The notes under the pieces are model-generated. The model had not been told where the DNA came from. It worked only from the letters and a program-made list of their open reading frames with translations, and searched no databases. Below are positions 9,577 to 18,378 of a stretch of 64,000 nucleotides of DNA, piece by piece. Position 1 is the stretch's first letter. The number at the start of each line of letters is the position of its first letter. A program made the translations under genes and the position numbers. This DNA is from Flavobacterium hydrocarbonoxydans (GTDB taxonomy: Bacteria > Bacteroidota > Bacteroidia > Flavobacteriales > Flavobacteriaceae): NCBI RefSeq assembly GCF_009789235.1, contig NZ_WSTB01000008.1:186001-250000 (forward strand), written 5' to 3'.

Positions 9577-10464
9577 TTATTTTCCTCTTAACTCAATCTT
9601 ACTTACCGTAATTCCGTCTTTGGTAAAAGTATTTCCTCCACTGCGAATTAGTAAGTAAATTTTTCCAGTAGTATCAAATTTCACCACATTACTAACGGTT
9701 CCAGTAGCGTCATTTTTTACGCATCCTACGGTTGCAAGCATTCCTGAAAAACCTGCTTTGGCACAACCGTCCCAAGTACTTAGCCCCATCACTTTGTTGT
9801 CTTTGTACTCAACACCTGCAACTGGAGCCGATTTCCCAGCATATACTTCAAACCAAGTCTCATCAGAACCGCTTAGACTCGATACAAGCATGTTTATAGT
9901 ATATTCTTTATCTTTTACAACATCAATAGCCTGATAAATTCCTTCTTGTGCCCAGCCACCCGGAGAGTGAATCGTTGCACTATTATTTTCAAAAGACCAG
10001 AAAGCTGCTCCTGTTGCGCTAAGGTTTAACACAGTCCATTTTGCCTGATCTTCTGCTGTAGCGAAAGAACCACCCTGAACTAAATTCCCTTTAAGAGGAT
10101 CAGATGTTGCTACTACAATTTCTTCTGTAGCAGTACCTACAGCACCTCCGGTTCCTATTGCAGTATGCGAAATCGTATAAGTTCCTGCATCTGGCAAAGA
10201 AATTTTTTCAGTAAACTTTCCTGTATATTCGCCATTACCAATATTCCATTTAGACACAATAACTCCTTTGGTTTGAGCTGTTAAAATATAAGTGTTAACC
10301 TCACCCTCAACTGGTGTCACTGTAAATGAAGCATCAACATTTGTAGCGGTCAAACCATTTCCGTTGCCACTACCAACTTCGTCTGGCTGGCAACTTACCA
10401 GTGTTCCTAATGATAAGGTTAACATTAAGAGAACACTTCTTTTTAAAGTTATATTTAGGTTCAT
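9577..10464 (-). CDS. PKD-domain surface lipoprotein, probable glycan-binding protein (SusE/SGBP position)
   Basis: The 295-residue lipoprotein has a lipobox TLVSC (Cys25) followed by an acidic/Gly linker. Residues about 42-120 form a PKD-like Ig fold (VSKWNIGNGEYTGKF, GTYTISHTA). Residues about 128-295 look like a CBM4/9-type jelly roll (NLVQGGSFATAEDQAKWTV, ending SKIELRGK). No catalytic motif is present. In PULs the gene after susD usually encodes a surface glycan-binding protein that hands polysaccharide to the SusCD complex, and this gene sits there, 12 bp after susD. The PKD plus C-terminal CBM layout is known from flavobacterial laminarin loci, which supports but does not prove a beta-glucan ligand. 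Confidence 0.8.
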   Translation of the reverse strand: MNLNITLKRSVLLMLTLSLGTLVSCQPDEVGSGNGNGLTATNVDASFTVTPVEGEVNTYILTAQTKGVIVSKWNIGNGEYTGKFTEKISLPDAGTYTISHTAIGTGGAVGTATEEIVVATSDPLKGNLVQGGSFATAEDQAKWTVLNLSATGAAFWSFENNSATIHSPGGWAQEGIYQAIDVVKDKEYTINMLVSSLSGSDETWFEVYAGKSAPVAGVEYKDNKVMGLSTWDGCAKAGFSGMLATVGCVKNDATGTVSNVVKFDTTGKIYLLIRSGGNTFTKDGITVSKIELRGK

Positions 10465-10476
10465 ACGTTTAAATAA

Positions 10477-11994
10477 TTAGTTATTATAATTTGGATTTTG
10501 AACAATTTTAGTGTTCTCTAATTCTTTTAAAGGAATTGGCCAGATTTCATTTTTTCCAGCTGTAAATCCTCTTCCAGCCAAAGCTGTAGCGGCTTTACCT
10601 GTTCTTACTAAATCGAACCAACGGTGTCCTTCTCCAGCTAATTCTTTTCTGCGTTCTAGTGCAATTGCATCAAGAGAAACCGGCACAGACCCTAATCCAA
10701 CTCTATCTCTTACAGCATCTAATAATGCCTGAGCTCTAGCTCCAGTACCTCCTAATGCTTCTGCTTCCATCAAATAAGTATCTGCTAAACGTATGGCGTA
10801 AACATCTTGTTTGTAATTTAAAGCCGTTGCTCCTCCACCTTCAGAAGCATCAGAATTTAATGGCATAAATTTTTTCAGGAAATAACCTGTATCACCAAAA
10901 CTTGGTGCCCAATCAGCTTCACCAGCTGCTTTAAGAGCTTTCATATCTAAGATAGTAGAAGCAAAACGAGGATCTCCTTTTAAAACATCATACAAACCTT
11001 GCGATACAGTACAAAAACTCCATCCTGAAACATAATCAGGAGCTGGCGAATTTGTTGGTCTTGTATAACCTCTAGGTCCAACCATAATGTTGATAGAATT
11101 CCCTTCATCATTTCCGCCACCCCAGAATCCCCAGTCGGCATTACTTTTATCTGTGTGCACAATTTCGATAATTGACTCTGAGTTAAATTTGTTGCTTATT
11201 TTCCATAAATCAGCGAAGTTAGCTACTAATTTATATCCATAAATACTTGTTCCTCCAGGAGTTCCGTTTACTTCAGCTAATTGAGTAGCAGCTTCACTAT
11301 TTTTCCCTTCATACAATAAAACTTTCCCTAATAATGCTTTTACAGCCCCTTTTGAGAAACGTCCTCCTTCTGTGCTAACTACAATTGTATTTGGCAAACT
11401 CGGAATTGCTTCTTTTAGATCTTTCTCTATTTGAGCATAAACATCTTCTGGCTTTGCCTGCAAAACATTATAAAATTCGCTTGTTGAAAGCGGCTCTAAT
11501 ATTAAAGGGATGTTTCTAAACGTACGCAACAATTCGAAATAATAATAGGCACGCAAAGCTTTAGTCTCAGCCGTAAATCTTGCTTTTTTACCTTCGTCCA
11601 TAGGAACATTTGGTAATTTTTGAAGTAAAACGTTTGCTCTAAAAATTCCTTGATAGAAATCATTCCAAAAACTTCCAGGAATGGTTACCTGACTGATTGT
11701 ATAATCCGAAAAAGCATGAATTCCAATTCCATCAGTAGCTCCACCACCTCCAGCAAAAAAATCATCAGATCCTGAGTTAAGCATACAAACCATATTCTCA
11801 AATCCTTTTGATTGTTTTCCTATAACATCATAAACTGCTACAAGTCCGGAATAAGCCTGAGCTTCATCTTTATAATAATTCCCCTCTAGTTCTGTACCTT
11901 TTGGATCAACTGTTAAAAAGTCTTCACTACATGATACTGCTGTCAAAAGCACTCCAAATGCAAAAAGTGAATATTTTATATTTTTTATTTTCAT
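10477..11994 (-). CDS. SusD/RagB-type starch-binding-like outer-membrane lipoprotein
   Basis: The protein has 505 residues with a lipobox LTAVSC (Cys22) and then EDFLTVDPKGTELEGNYYK, the usual SusD start. A TPR-rich alpha-helical body carries KARFTAETKALRAYYYFELLRTF-type helices, and the C-terminus has the SusD signature RRKELAGEGHRWFDLVRTG and IWPIPLKELE. SusD proteins lie on the cell surface as the lid of the SusC barrel and bind the glycan. It starts 16 bp after the SusC stop, so the pair is co-transcribed. Confidence 0.97.
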   Translation of the reverse strand: MKIKNIKYSLFAFGVLLTAVSCSEDFLTVDPKGTELEGNYYKDEAQAYSGLVAVYDVIGKQSKGFENMVCMLNSGSDDFFAGGGGATDGIGIHAFSDYTISQVTIPGSFWNDFYQGIFRANVLLQKLPNVPMDEGKKARFTAETKALRAYYYFELLRTFRNIPLILEPLSTSEFYNVLQAKPEDVYAQIEKDLKEAIPSLPNTIVVSTEGGRFSKGAVKALLGKVLLYEGKNSEAATQLAEVNGTPGGTSIYGYKLVANFADLWKISNKFNSESIIEIVHTDKSNADWGFWGGGNDEGNSINIMVGPRGYTRPTNSPAPDYVSGWSFCTVSQGLYDVLKGDPRFASTILDMKALKAAGEADWAPSFGDTGYFLKKFMPLNSDASEGGGATALNYKQDVYAIRLADTYLMEAEALGGTGARAQALLDAVRDRVGLGSVPVSLDAIALERRKELAGEGHRWFDLVRTGKAATALAGRGFTAGKNEIWPIPLKELENTKIVQNPNYNN

Positions 11995-12010
11995 GATACT
12001 TATTTTTATA

Positions 12011-15000
12011 TTAAAATTGTAAATTAACCCCTAACATAAATGTTTTGGCTTGCGGATAAAATCCTCTGTCAATACCCATTACACTTCCACCAATCTCTGG
12101 ATCATATCCTGTGTATTTCGTGAATGTAAATAAGTTCTCCCCTGTTAAATAAATTCTTGTTCTACTCAAACCTGCTTTTTTGACAGCATCTGTAGGTAAA
12201 CTATAACCAAACTGAATAGTCTTGATTCTGAAATAATCTCCATCTTCAAGATAAAAATCAGAAGGATTATTAAAGTTTTTATTGGTATCATTACTTGTTA
12301 ATCTTGGATAAGTATTCGAACTTCCCTCTCCTGTCCAACGTCCTAAAGCTTCAGTTTGATAATTTGCATTTGCAATATCAAGTCTTCTTAGTCCCTGATA
12401 AATTTGATTTCCTGCAGCTCCTTGTCCGAAAACTAATAAATCGAAGTTTTTATAGTCTAAATTAACTGTAAGTCCGTACGTATATTTAGGAATTGGTGAA
12501 CCAATAAATGTTCTGTCATCAGCCGTAATTGTTCCATCTCCATTTGTATCCTGCCAACGGAAATCTCCAGGTTTAGCACCAGGTTGAATTAAACCTCCAG
12601 CAGCATTTTTATAAGCTGCAACTTCGGCATCATTCTGAAAAATTCCTTGCGTTTTAAATCCATAAAAAGCATTGTAAGCCTGACCTACTTGAACTCTTGT
12701 TATTGGGTACGAACTTGCTTGTACTGTTTGCCCTCCTGATAAAAACTGAATACCGTTTCCTAAATAAGTAACTTCATTTTCTAAATAAGAAAGGTTAGCA
12801 TTTACCGAAATATTCAATTCACCTACTTTTTTACGGTAACCAAGTTCAAAATCTAAACCTCTGTTTTCCATATCAGCAACGTTTCCAACTGGGTTTCCAG
12901 TAGAACCAATGTATCCTGGCAGAACAACATCTTGCAAAATCCCAGTAGTTTTTTTGATGTACCAATCCATAGAAAAATTAAAATCATGAAAGAAAGTCGC
13001 ATCAAAACCAATATTAGTCTGACTGGTTTCTTCCCATTTCAAATCAGGATTTGATGGAGCATTAGGGCTGTTACCAATTGTAACAGAACCTGAGTTACCA
13101 ATTGTGTAATTTCTACCGCCACCTACAGTAGCTAAATATCTAAAATCTCCAATAGCATCATTACCCGTAACTCCGTAACCTCCTCTAAACTTTAATTGTG
13201 TAACTACATCATTCTCTTTCCAGAAACTTTCTTTTGAAGCTACCCATCCTAAAGAGAATGAAGGGAATGTACCGTATTTATAATTTGATCCAAAACGTGA
13301 AGATCCGTCTCTACGAATAATACCTGTAAGAAGGTATTTTTCTTTATAGTCATAATTCAATCTAGAAAATAAAGACGTAACTACGTGTTCTGCTCCAGTA
13401 TAAGCAGATGCTATAATTTGTTCTGAAGGAATATTAAAATTAAAAGAAGCATCTTTATAACTACTTACTGGTAAGTTTTTGTAAGTAATATTTGTTCCGC
13501 TATTAATATTATCTACATAAGAACCTTGACCAACCAAAATACTAAAGTTATGGTCATTGATTTGTTTAGTATAAGAAACCGTATTTTCGATATTCCAACC
13601 AAAACCTTTATTCGTACCTCTGGAAAGGCTATTTTGTTGGATAATAAAAGTTGAATTCAGATAAGAAACTGGTGTAAAACTTTCATAACCCCAATAAGCT
13701 AATTTACCGCCTAGAGTACTTCTAAATTTCAATCCCGTAATTGGCTCAACTTCTAAATAAACATTTCCAACAATATTATCTGCCCAGTCATAGTTGCCTA
13801 AACGAGCTTGTGTATAAGCCAATGGGTTAGACATTTCTTGCGTAACCCAAGGAGAAATTCCGTAAGGATTACCATTTTCATCTCTAAAAATTCCATTTTG
13901 ATTACTATACGGAGCTCCATTTGCACGTGCAGGATCTGTTTCTACAATAGGAGTAACAGGATCTAAGTTGATGGCAGAACTCAATGGTCCCCCAAACTCA
14001 CTATTCGTATTTCCTAAACCAATATTTTTCTCTCTCGAATATCCTAAAGTTTGTCCTAAAGTTACTCCTTTTGTAATTTTATGAGTCGAGTTTAAACGGA
14101 TGTTCTTTCTTGTATAATTAGAGATATCAGTAGTTACAATACCTTCCTGATCCAAAAGTCCGAAAGAAGCATAAAAAGTCGAAACTTCATTTCCGCCGCT
14201 TAAACTTAATTCATGACCAATTCTTTTAGCACTATCATTAAAAATAGCATCTTGCCAATCACTTCCTTTACCAAATGCTTTTGGATCTGCAAATCTGGCG
14301 TTTCCACCTCCGGCTACAAGGGACTCATTTATCAGAGTAGCATATTGCTCACCATTTAACAAATCTAGTTTTCTAGCCGCTTGAGAAAATCCTGTATAAC
14401 CATTGTAATTAACGCTTATTTTTCCTGATTTCCCCTTTTTGGTAGTAACAAGGATAACACCTGTTGCAGCTCTGGCACCATAAATTGCCTGAGAAGCAGC
14501 ATCTTTTAAAACCTCGATAGAAGCAATGTCTGATTGATTTAAGTAACCAATTCCGCCTGCATCTACTACAACTCCGTCAACAACCCATAGCGGCTCGTTG
14601 TTGCCAAAAGTAGTAATACCACGAACCCTAATTGTGGCAGAAGAACCTGGTTGTCCTGAGTTTGCAGCAATTGTAAGACCCGAAACACGCCCTTGTAGCG
14701 ATTGCTCAACTCTGGTGATTGGTAAATCTTCTAAATCTGCTGCTTTTACACTAGAAATTGCGCCGGTAACAACTGATTTCTTTTGAGTACCATATCCTAC
14801 AACTACTACCTCATTTAGAGATTGCGATTCTGGTTTTAATTGAATTGATATTTTAGTTCTTCCATTTACAGCTTCATTTACTGTGGTATATCCAATGAAG
14901 GTAATTGTTAAAATTCCATTTGAAGGAACCTGCATCTGAAATTTACCATCAAAATCTGATGCCGTAGATTTAGTTGTACCTTTTAATAAAACAGATGCAC

Positions 15001-15121
15001 CTGGAACGGGCATCCCACTTTCATCATTTATCATTCCGCTTACTGTGACATCCTGAGCCACAGCAATTACCGAGAATAATAAAGACGAAACACAAAAAAC
15101 AAGTAATTTTGTTAATTTCAT
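12011..15121 (-). CDS. SusC/RagA-type TonB-dependent outer-membrane transporter, complete
   Basis: The protein has 1036 residues. The signal peptide ends VIAVAQ and is followed by a carboxypeptidase-regulatory-like domain (about 24-105; GKFQMQVPSNG). The signature NEVVVVGYGTQKK and the plug region (VEQSLQGRVSGL, VLKDAASQAIYGARAATGVI) come next, then a large beta-barrel ending in the aromatic C-terminus LGVNLQF. It imports oligosaccharides with TonB energy. It is the first gene of a minus-strand operon with susD, a glycan-binding lipoprotein, three GH30 genes and GH5. The start is fixed by the signal peptide and by a leader nearly identical to that of the left SusC gene. Confidence 0.97.
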   Translation of the reverse strand: MKLTKLLVFCVSSLLFSVIAVAQDVTVSGMINDESGMPVPGASVLLKGTTKSTASDFDGKFQMQVPSNGILTITFIGYTTVNEAVNGRTKISIQLKPESQSLNEVVVVGYGTQKKSVVTGAISSVKAADLEDLPITRVEQSLQGRVSGLTIAANSGQPGSSATIRVRGITTFGNNEPLWVVDGVVVDAGGIGYLNQSDIASIEVLKDAASQAIYGARAATGVILVTTKKGKSGKISVNYNGYTGFSQAARKLDLLNGEQYATLINESLVAGGGNARFADPKAFGKGSDWQDAIFNDSAKRIGHELSLSGGNEVSTFYASFGLLDQEGIVTTDISNYTRKNIRLNSTHKITKGVTLGQTLGYSREKNIGLGNTNSEFGGPLSSAINLDPVTPIVETDPARANGAPYSNQNGIFRDENGNPYGISPWVTQEMSNPLAYTQARLGNYDWADNIVGNVYLEVEPITGLKFRSTLGGKLAYWGYESFTPVSYLNSTFIIQQNSLSRGTNKGFGWNIENTVSYTKQINDHNFSILVGQGSYVDNINSGTNITYKNLPVSSYKDASFNFNIPSEQIIASAYTGAEHVVTSLFSRLNYDYKEKYLLTGIIRRDGSSRFGSNYKYGTFPSFSLGWVASKESFWKENDVVTQLKFRGGYGVTGNDAIGDFRYLATVGGGRNYTIGNSGSVTIGNSPNAPSNPDLKWEETSQTNIGFDATFFHDFNFSMDWYIKKTTGILQDVVLPGYIGSTGNPVGNVADMENRGLDFELGYRKKVGELNISVNANLSYLENEVTYLGNGIQFLSGGQTVQASSYPITRVQVGQAYNAFYGFKTQGIFQNDAEVAAYKNAAGGLIQPGAKPGDFRWQDTNGDGTITADDRTFIGSPIPKYTYGLTVNLDYKNFDLLVFGQGAAGNQIYQGLRRLDIANANYQTEALGRWTGEGSSNTYPRLTSNDTNKNFNNPSDFYLEDGDYFRIKTIQFGYSLPTDAVKKAGLSRTRIYLTGENLFTFTKYTGYDPEIGGSVMGIDRGFYPQAKTFMLGVNLQF

Positions 15122-15160
15122 TTTTCTAAAAATTTTGGTTAATTAATTAGTAATTTTATG

Positions 15161-15168
15161 CAATACTA
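15161..15168 (-). promoter_or_regulatory. Candidate -7 box of the complete susC gene
   Basis: The minus strand reads TAGTATTG, one mismatch from TAnnTTTG, with a TTG 18 nt further upstream. The ATG is 40 nt downstream. The position matches the left susC gene. Confidence 0.5.
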
Positions 15169-15204
15169 TAGTATTTTTTTTGCTATCAATAATTTACTCT
15201 CATT

Positions 15205-15251
15205 ACAAAAACACATCAAAATATTTTTTTTTACGTAACAAAAACACATCA
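15205..15251 (-). promoter_or_regulatory. Pair of 33-bp-spaced direct repeats upstream of the complete susC (putative operator)
   Basis: Copies of ACAAAAACACATCA begin at 15205 and 15238, with the same 33-bp phase as the pair at 2421-2469. The first copy also shares the trailing AA. They lie 84 bp before the susC ATG and about 216 bp from the start of the divergent regulator, its most likely binder. Confidence 0.72.
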
Positions 15252-15466
15252 TATTTTTTGTAATTAATTGATTAAAAGATTTTTAAAAATTAAAAACAGC
15301 CTGTTATCAAAATGTTAATTATAAAAATAAACACTACAATTCTACAATTATGCTTATTTTTATCAAATGGAAAGGTTTCTACAACGAAATAGTAACCCAA
15401 AAAACTCATTATTCCTTTAAAAACAAGACCATTAGACCAAAAAATAACAAATCCCCCCAAAAAAAC

Positions 15467-18340
15467 ATGAAACTGATAAAATCATATTTTTATATTACTT
15501 TTTTTACATTATTCTCATTAGCTGTTTTTAGTCAAGTAAAGAATATTGGTCTTCCAGATGTCAGAAATTACATGAGAAATGAATATAAAGGAGGCACACA
15601 AAACTGGAATATTGATCAGGACAAGAATGGTAATTTATATTTTGCCAATAATAATGGTCTTTTACAATTTGATGGTGCTTCGTGGAGAAAATACACGTTA
15701 CCAAATTCAACATCGGTACGTTGTCTGAAAATTGATGATTCGGGGAAAATATTCGTGGGGGGGTATAACGAATTTGGATACTTTGAGCCTAACGAAAAAG
15801 GGAGACTTATATACACTTCGTTAGCTAAAAAAATTGATAAACAAAAAATCAAAATCATCGATTTTATATGGAAAATACATTCTTATCATAATGAAATTAT
15901 ATTTCAGTCTTTTGCCAGAACGTATATCCTTAAGAATGGAAAGCTTACCATACTAAAAGCTCCTAAACGATTTCAGTTTTCATTTTTAGTAAATGACAAG
16001 CTCTACTTTCAGGACATCGAAAAAGGAATTTTAGAATATAAAAACGGTAAACTGCACCCACTACCTAACACCACCAGCTTAAACCAAACTGAAATCTGGG
16101 GAATGTATTCGATTGGAAAAAGCAAAACACTAATCATAACGCTTGACAAAGGCCTTTTTATTTACGAAAACAATTCTTTAAAACCCTGGAATACCGAAGC
16201 AAATTCATACGTCAAAAAAAATAATTCACTTGGTGGGGTAATGATAAAAAATAACTTTATCGTTTTGAACTCAGTACTTGATGGCATCATCATTTGTGAC
16301 ATTAACGGAAAAATAATTCAACATATAAATCGCAAAAAAGGACTGCAAAACAACACTGTTCTAACTTCGTTTATCGACAATAAAAATAATCTTTGGCTAG
16401 GGCTAGATAATGGAATTGCATTTTTAAACGAAAGCTCTCCTTTTACTTATTTCGGATTTAGTTATGACATTAGTACTGTTTATGCCTCTGTTATTTATGA
16501 GGGAAACTTATATGTAGCAACCAATAGAGGTGTTTTTTATCATGCCTGGAACAGTAGTTTTAAAGAAGATGTTTTTAAACTTGTTGAAGGAACGACTGCA
16601 CAATCATGGAACGTACAAGTTGTTGAAAATGAACTAATTTGTTCAAACAACAGTGGTGCATTATCTATCAAAGGAGGAAAAGTTAACAATATTATTGACT
16701 CCAAAGGATATTTTGGATTTAAACGAATCCCTAACCATCCTAATCATTTTATTGGTTCAAATTATGACGGGTTTGCTATTTTCCTAAAAACAGCAAACGG
16801 ATTGGTCTATAAAAATCAACTTGCCGGATTTGATAAATCTTCAAATAGTTTCGAATTAGACGATTCCTATTTATGGCTTAAAAAAGATGAATCGATTTAT
16901 AGAATGCAGATTAGCAACGATTTAACCAGATTTATTTCGATCAAAAAAATTAATCAATTAAGTCCAAAATTTAAAAACACCGGAAGTATCCAAAAAATTG
17001 ACAACAATATCTATTTTCAGACCAACAATCACTTTTTTAAATACTCTAATGAACAAGATTTATTTTATGAAGTCAAAAAAATCTCAAACCTCTTCAAAAA
17101 TATCCCTACGATAAAAGCACTTAAAGAAGATTCTCAATCTAATTTATGGTATGCCTACGACGAGTCGCTTGGTGTTCTAATGAAACAAAAAAACAACGAA
17201 TATAAAAACGTTGTAGCGCCATTTTCTAACCTCACAGGAAACTTAGTAAACAATTACTTGTCTGTAAACACAATTGATTCTAAAAACATCTTTATTGGTC
17301 TTACAGATGGTCTGGCTCACTATGATTCGGAAATTCTGAACAACTTTGTTACTAAACCAAAAGCATTTATAAGAAGTTTTTCTTTTCCTGGAGACACGAT
17401 TGTTTTAGGAAACAATCAGAGCAAAATCGAAGAAATTGATGTGCCTTATTCTTCCAATCAGGTTCGTTTTACTTTTTCGTCTCCTACTTATGAAAATCTT
17501 GAAAATGTAGAATTTTCCTATCAGCTAGAGCCTTTTGATGAAAATTGGAGTAATTGGTCCACAATTTCTCTTAAAGAATACACTAATTTAAGAGAAGGTG
17601 ACTACAAAATGAATGTAAAGGTTAGGAACAGTTATGGTATTCAGTCTGAACCTTCAACTATTAACTTCTCCGTTTCCCCACCATGGTATCGTCATTTTAT
17701 AGCTTTCATGCTTTATTTTATTTTAATAATTGCTGCAATTTATTTTATTTCAAATCGAATAAAAATGAAAATAAGGAAAAATAAATATTACGAAACCATA
17801 GAACAAAGAAGACTTTATTTAGAAAAAGAATCCAAAATAAGACAAGAACAATACGAGCTGGAAAAAGAAATTGAAAAACTAAAAAATGATAAGCTTCAAA
17901 TTAAAATTTTGGCAAAAGACAAAGAGCTTGTCAATAATTCTCTTCAGGTTGTAAAGAAAAATAAAACCTTAAACGGAATAATAAAAAAACTAAAAGAGAT
18001 TGACACCAATATATTAGATGACACAACAAAATCTGAATTTGGTAAACTCCACAAGAGCATTGTTAAGGAAGTCAATACAGATAAAAGCTGGAAAGATCTG
18101 GAAAAACACATCAAAAACGTGCATTTTGATTTCTTAAAACGACTCAAAGAGAAATACCCAACTGTTTCTCCCCGAGAACTGGATTTGTCAACTTATCTAT
18201 TAATGAATATGTCAACCAAAGAAATAGCAGAAATTATGAATATTTCAACAGGAGGTGTAGAATTAGCCCGATATCGCCTAAGAAAAAAATTAGGCCTAAA
18301 TAAAAAAGAAAACTTAATCGGGTTTTTAATGAGTATCTAA
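15467..18340 (+). CDS. Membrane-spanning PUL regulator: propeller sensor, YYY domain, TM, coiled coil, LuxR-type HTH
   Basis: The protein has 957 residues from the ATG at 15467. An in-frame ATG at 15350 would add 39 charged residues before the clear signal peptide MKLIKSYFYITFFTLFSLAV, so the later start is chosen. Two-component-regulator propeller repeats fill the periplasmic part (YFANNNGLLQFDG, LWLGLDNGIAFLNE). A YYY (triple-tyrosine) domain follows at about 665-725, one membrane helix at about 745-765, a charged coiled coil to about 890, and a GerE/LuxR-type HTH at about 899-945 (VSPRELDL, STKEIAEIMNIS). No histidine kinase, phosphoacceptor or receiver domain is visible, unlike hybrid two-component regulators. 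It probably senses a glycan fragment in the periplasm and switches on the neighbouring susC operon. The ligand is unknown. Confidence 0.9.
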   Translation: MKLIKSYFYITFFTLFSLAVFSQVKNIGLPDVRNYMRNEYKGGTQNWNIDQDKNGNLYFANNNGLLQFDGASWRKYTLPNSTSVRCLKIDDSGKIFVGGYNEFGYFEPNEKGRLIYTSLAKKIDKQKIKIIDFIWKIHSYHNEIIFQSFARTYILKNGKLTILKAPKRFQFSFLVNDKLYFQDIEKGILEYKNGKLHPLPNTTSLNQTEIWGMYSIGKSKTLIITLDKGLFIYENNSLKPWNTEANSYVKKNNSLGGVMIKNNFIVLNSVLDGIIICDINGKIIQHINRKKGLQNNTVLTSFIDNKNNLWLGLDNGIAFLNESSPFTYFGFSYDISTVYASVIYEGNLYVATNRGVFYHAWNSSFKEDVFKLVEGTTAQSWNVQVVENELICSNNSGALSIKGGKVNNIIDSKGYFGFKRIPNHPNHFIGSNYDGFAIFLKTANGLVYKNQLAGFDKSSNSFELDDSYLWLKKDESIYRMQISNDLTRFISIKKINQLSPKFKNTGSIQKIDNNIYFQTNNHFFKYSNEQDLFYEVKKISNLFKNIPTIKALKEDSQSNLWYAYDESLGVLMKQKNNEYKNVVAPFSNLTGNLVNNYLSVNTIDSKNIFIGLTDGLAHYDSEILNNFVTKPKAFIRSFSFPGDTIVLGNNQSKIEEIDVPYSSNQVRFTFSSPTYENLENVEFSYQLEPFDENWSNWSTISLKEYTNLREGDYKMNVKVRNSYGIQSEPSTINFSVSPPWYRHFIAFMLYFILIIAAIYFISNRIKMKIRKNKYYETIEQRRLYLEKESKIRQEQYELEKEIEKLKNDKLQIKILAKDKELVNNSLQVVKKNKTLNGIIKKLKEIDTNILDDTTKSEFGKLHKSIVKEVNTDKSWKDLEKHIKNVHFDFLKRLKEKYPTVSPRELDLSTYLLMNMSTKEIAEIMNISTGGVELARYRLRKKLGLNKKENLIGFLMSI

Positions 18341-18350
18341 AGTAAACTAA

Positions 18351-18375
18351 AAAAGCCATCGTAAAGATGGCTTTT
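18351..18375. terminator. Bidirectional terminator between the PUL regulator and murF
   Basis: The stem AAAAGCCATC/GATGGCTTTT with loop GTAAA has A- and T-tracts on both sides. It serves two convergent genes. Confidence 0.88.
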
Positions 18376-18378
18376 TGT

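Larger units (their letters stand above)
15122..15466. other. Divergent control region between susC and its regulator gene
   Basis: The 345-bp region holds the conserved susC leader, a candidate promoter, two operator-like repeats (15205-15251), and the leader of the regulator gene, which has stop-free codons upstream of its likely ATG at 15467. No gene is seen. Confidence 0.7.

Noticed and set aside
15350..15466. N-terminal extension of the PUL regulator
   Set aside because: It would place 39 charged residues before a clean signal peptide; the ATG at 15467 is the better start.
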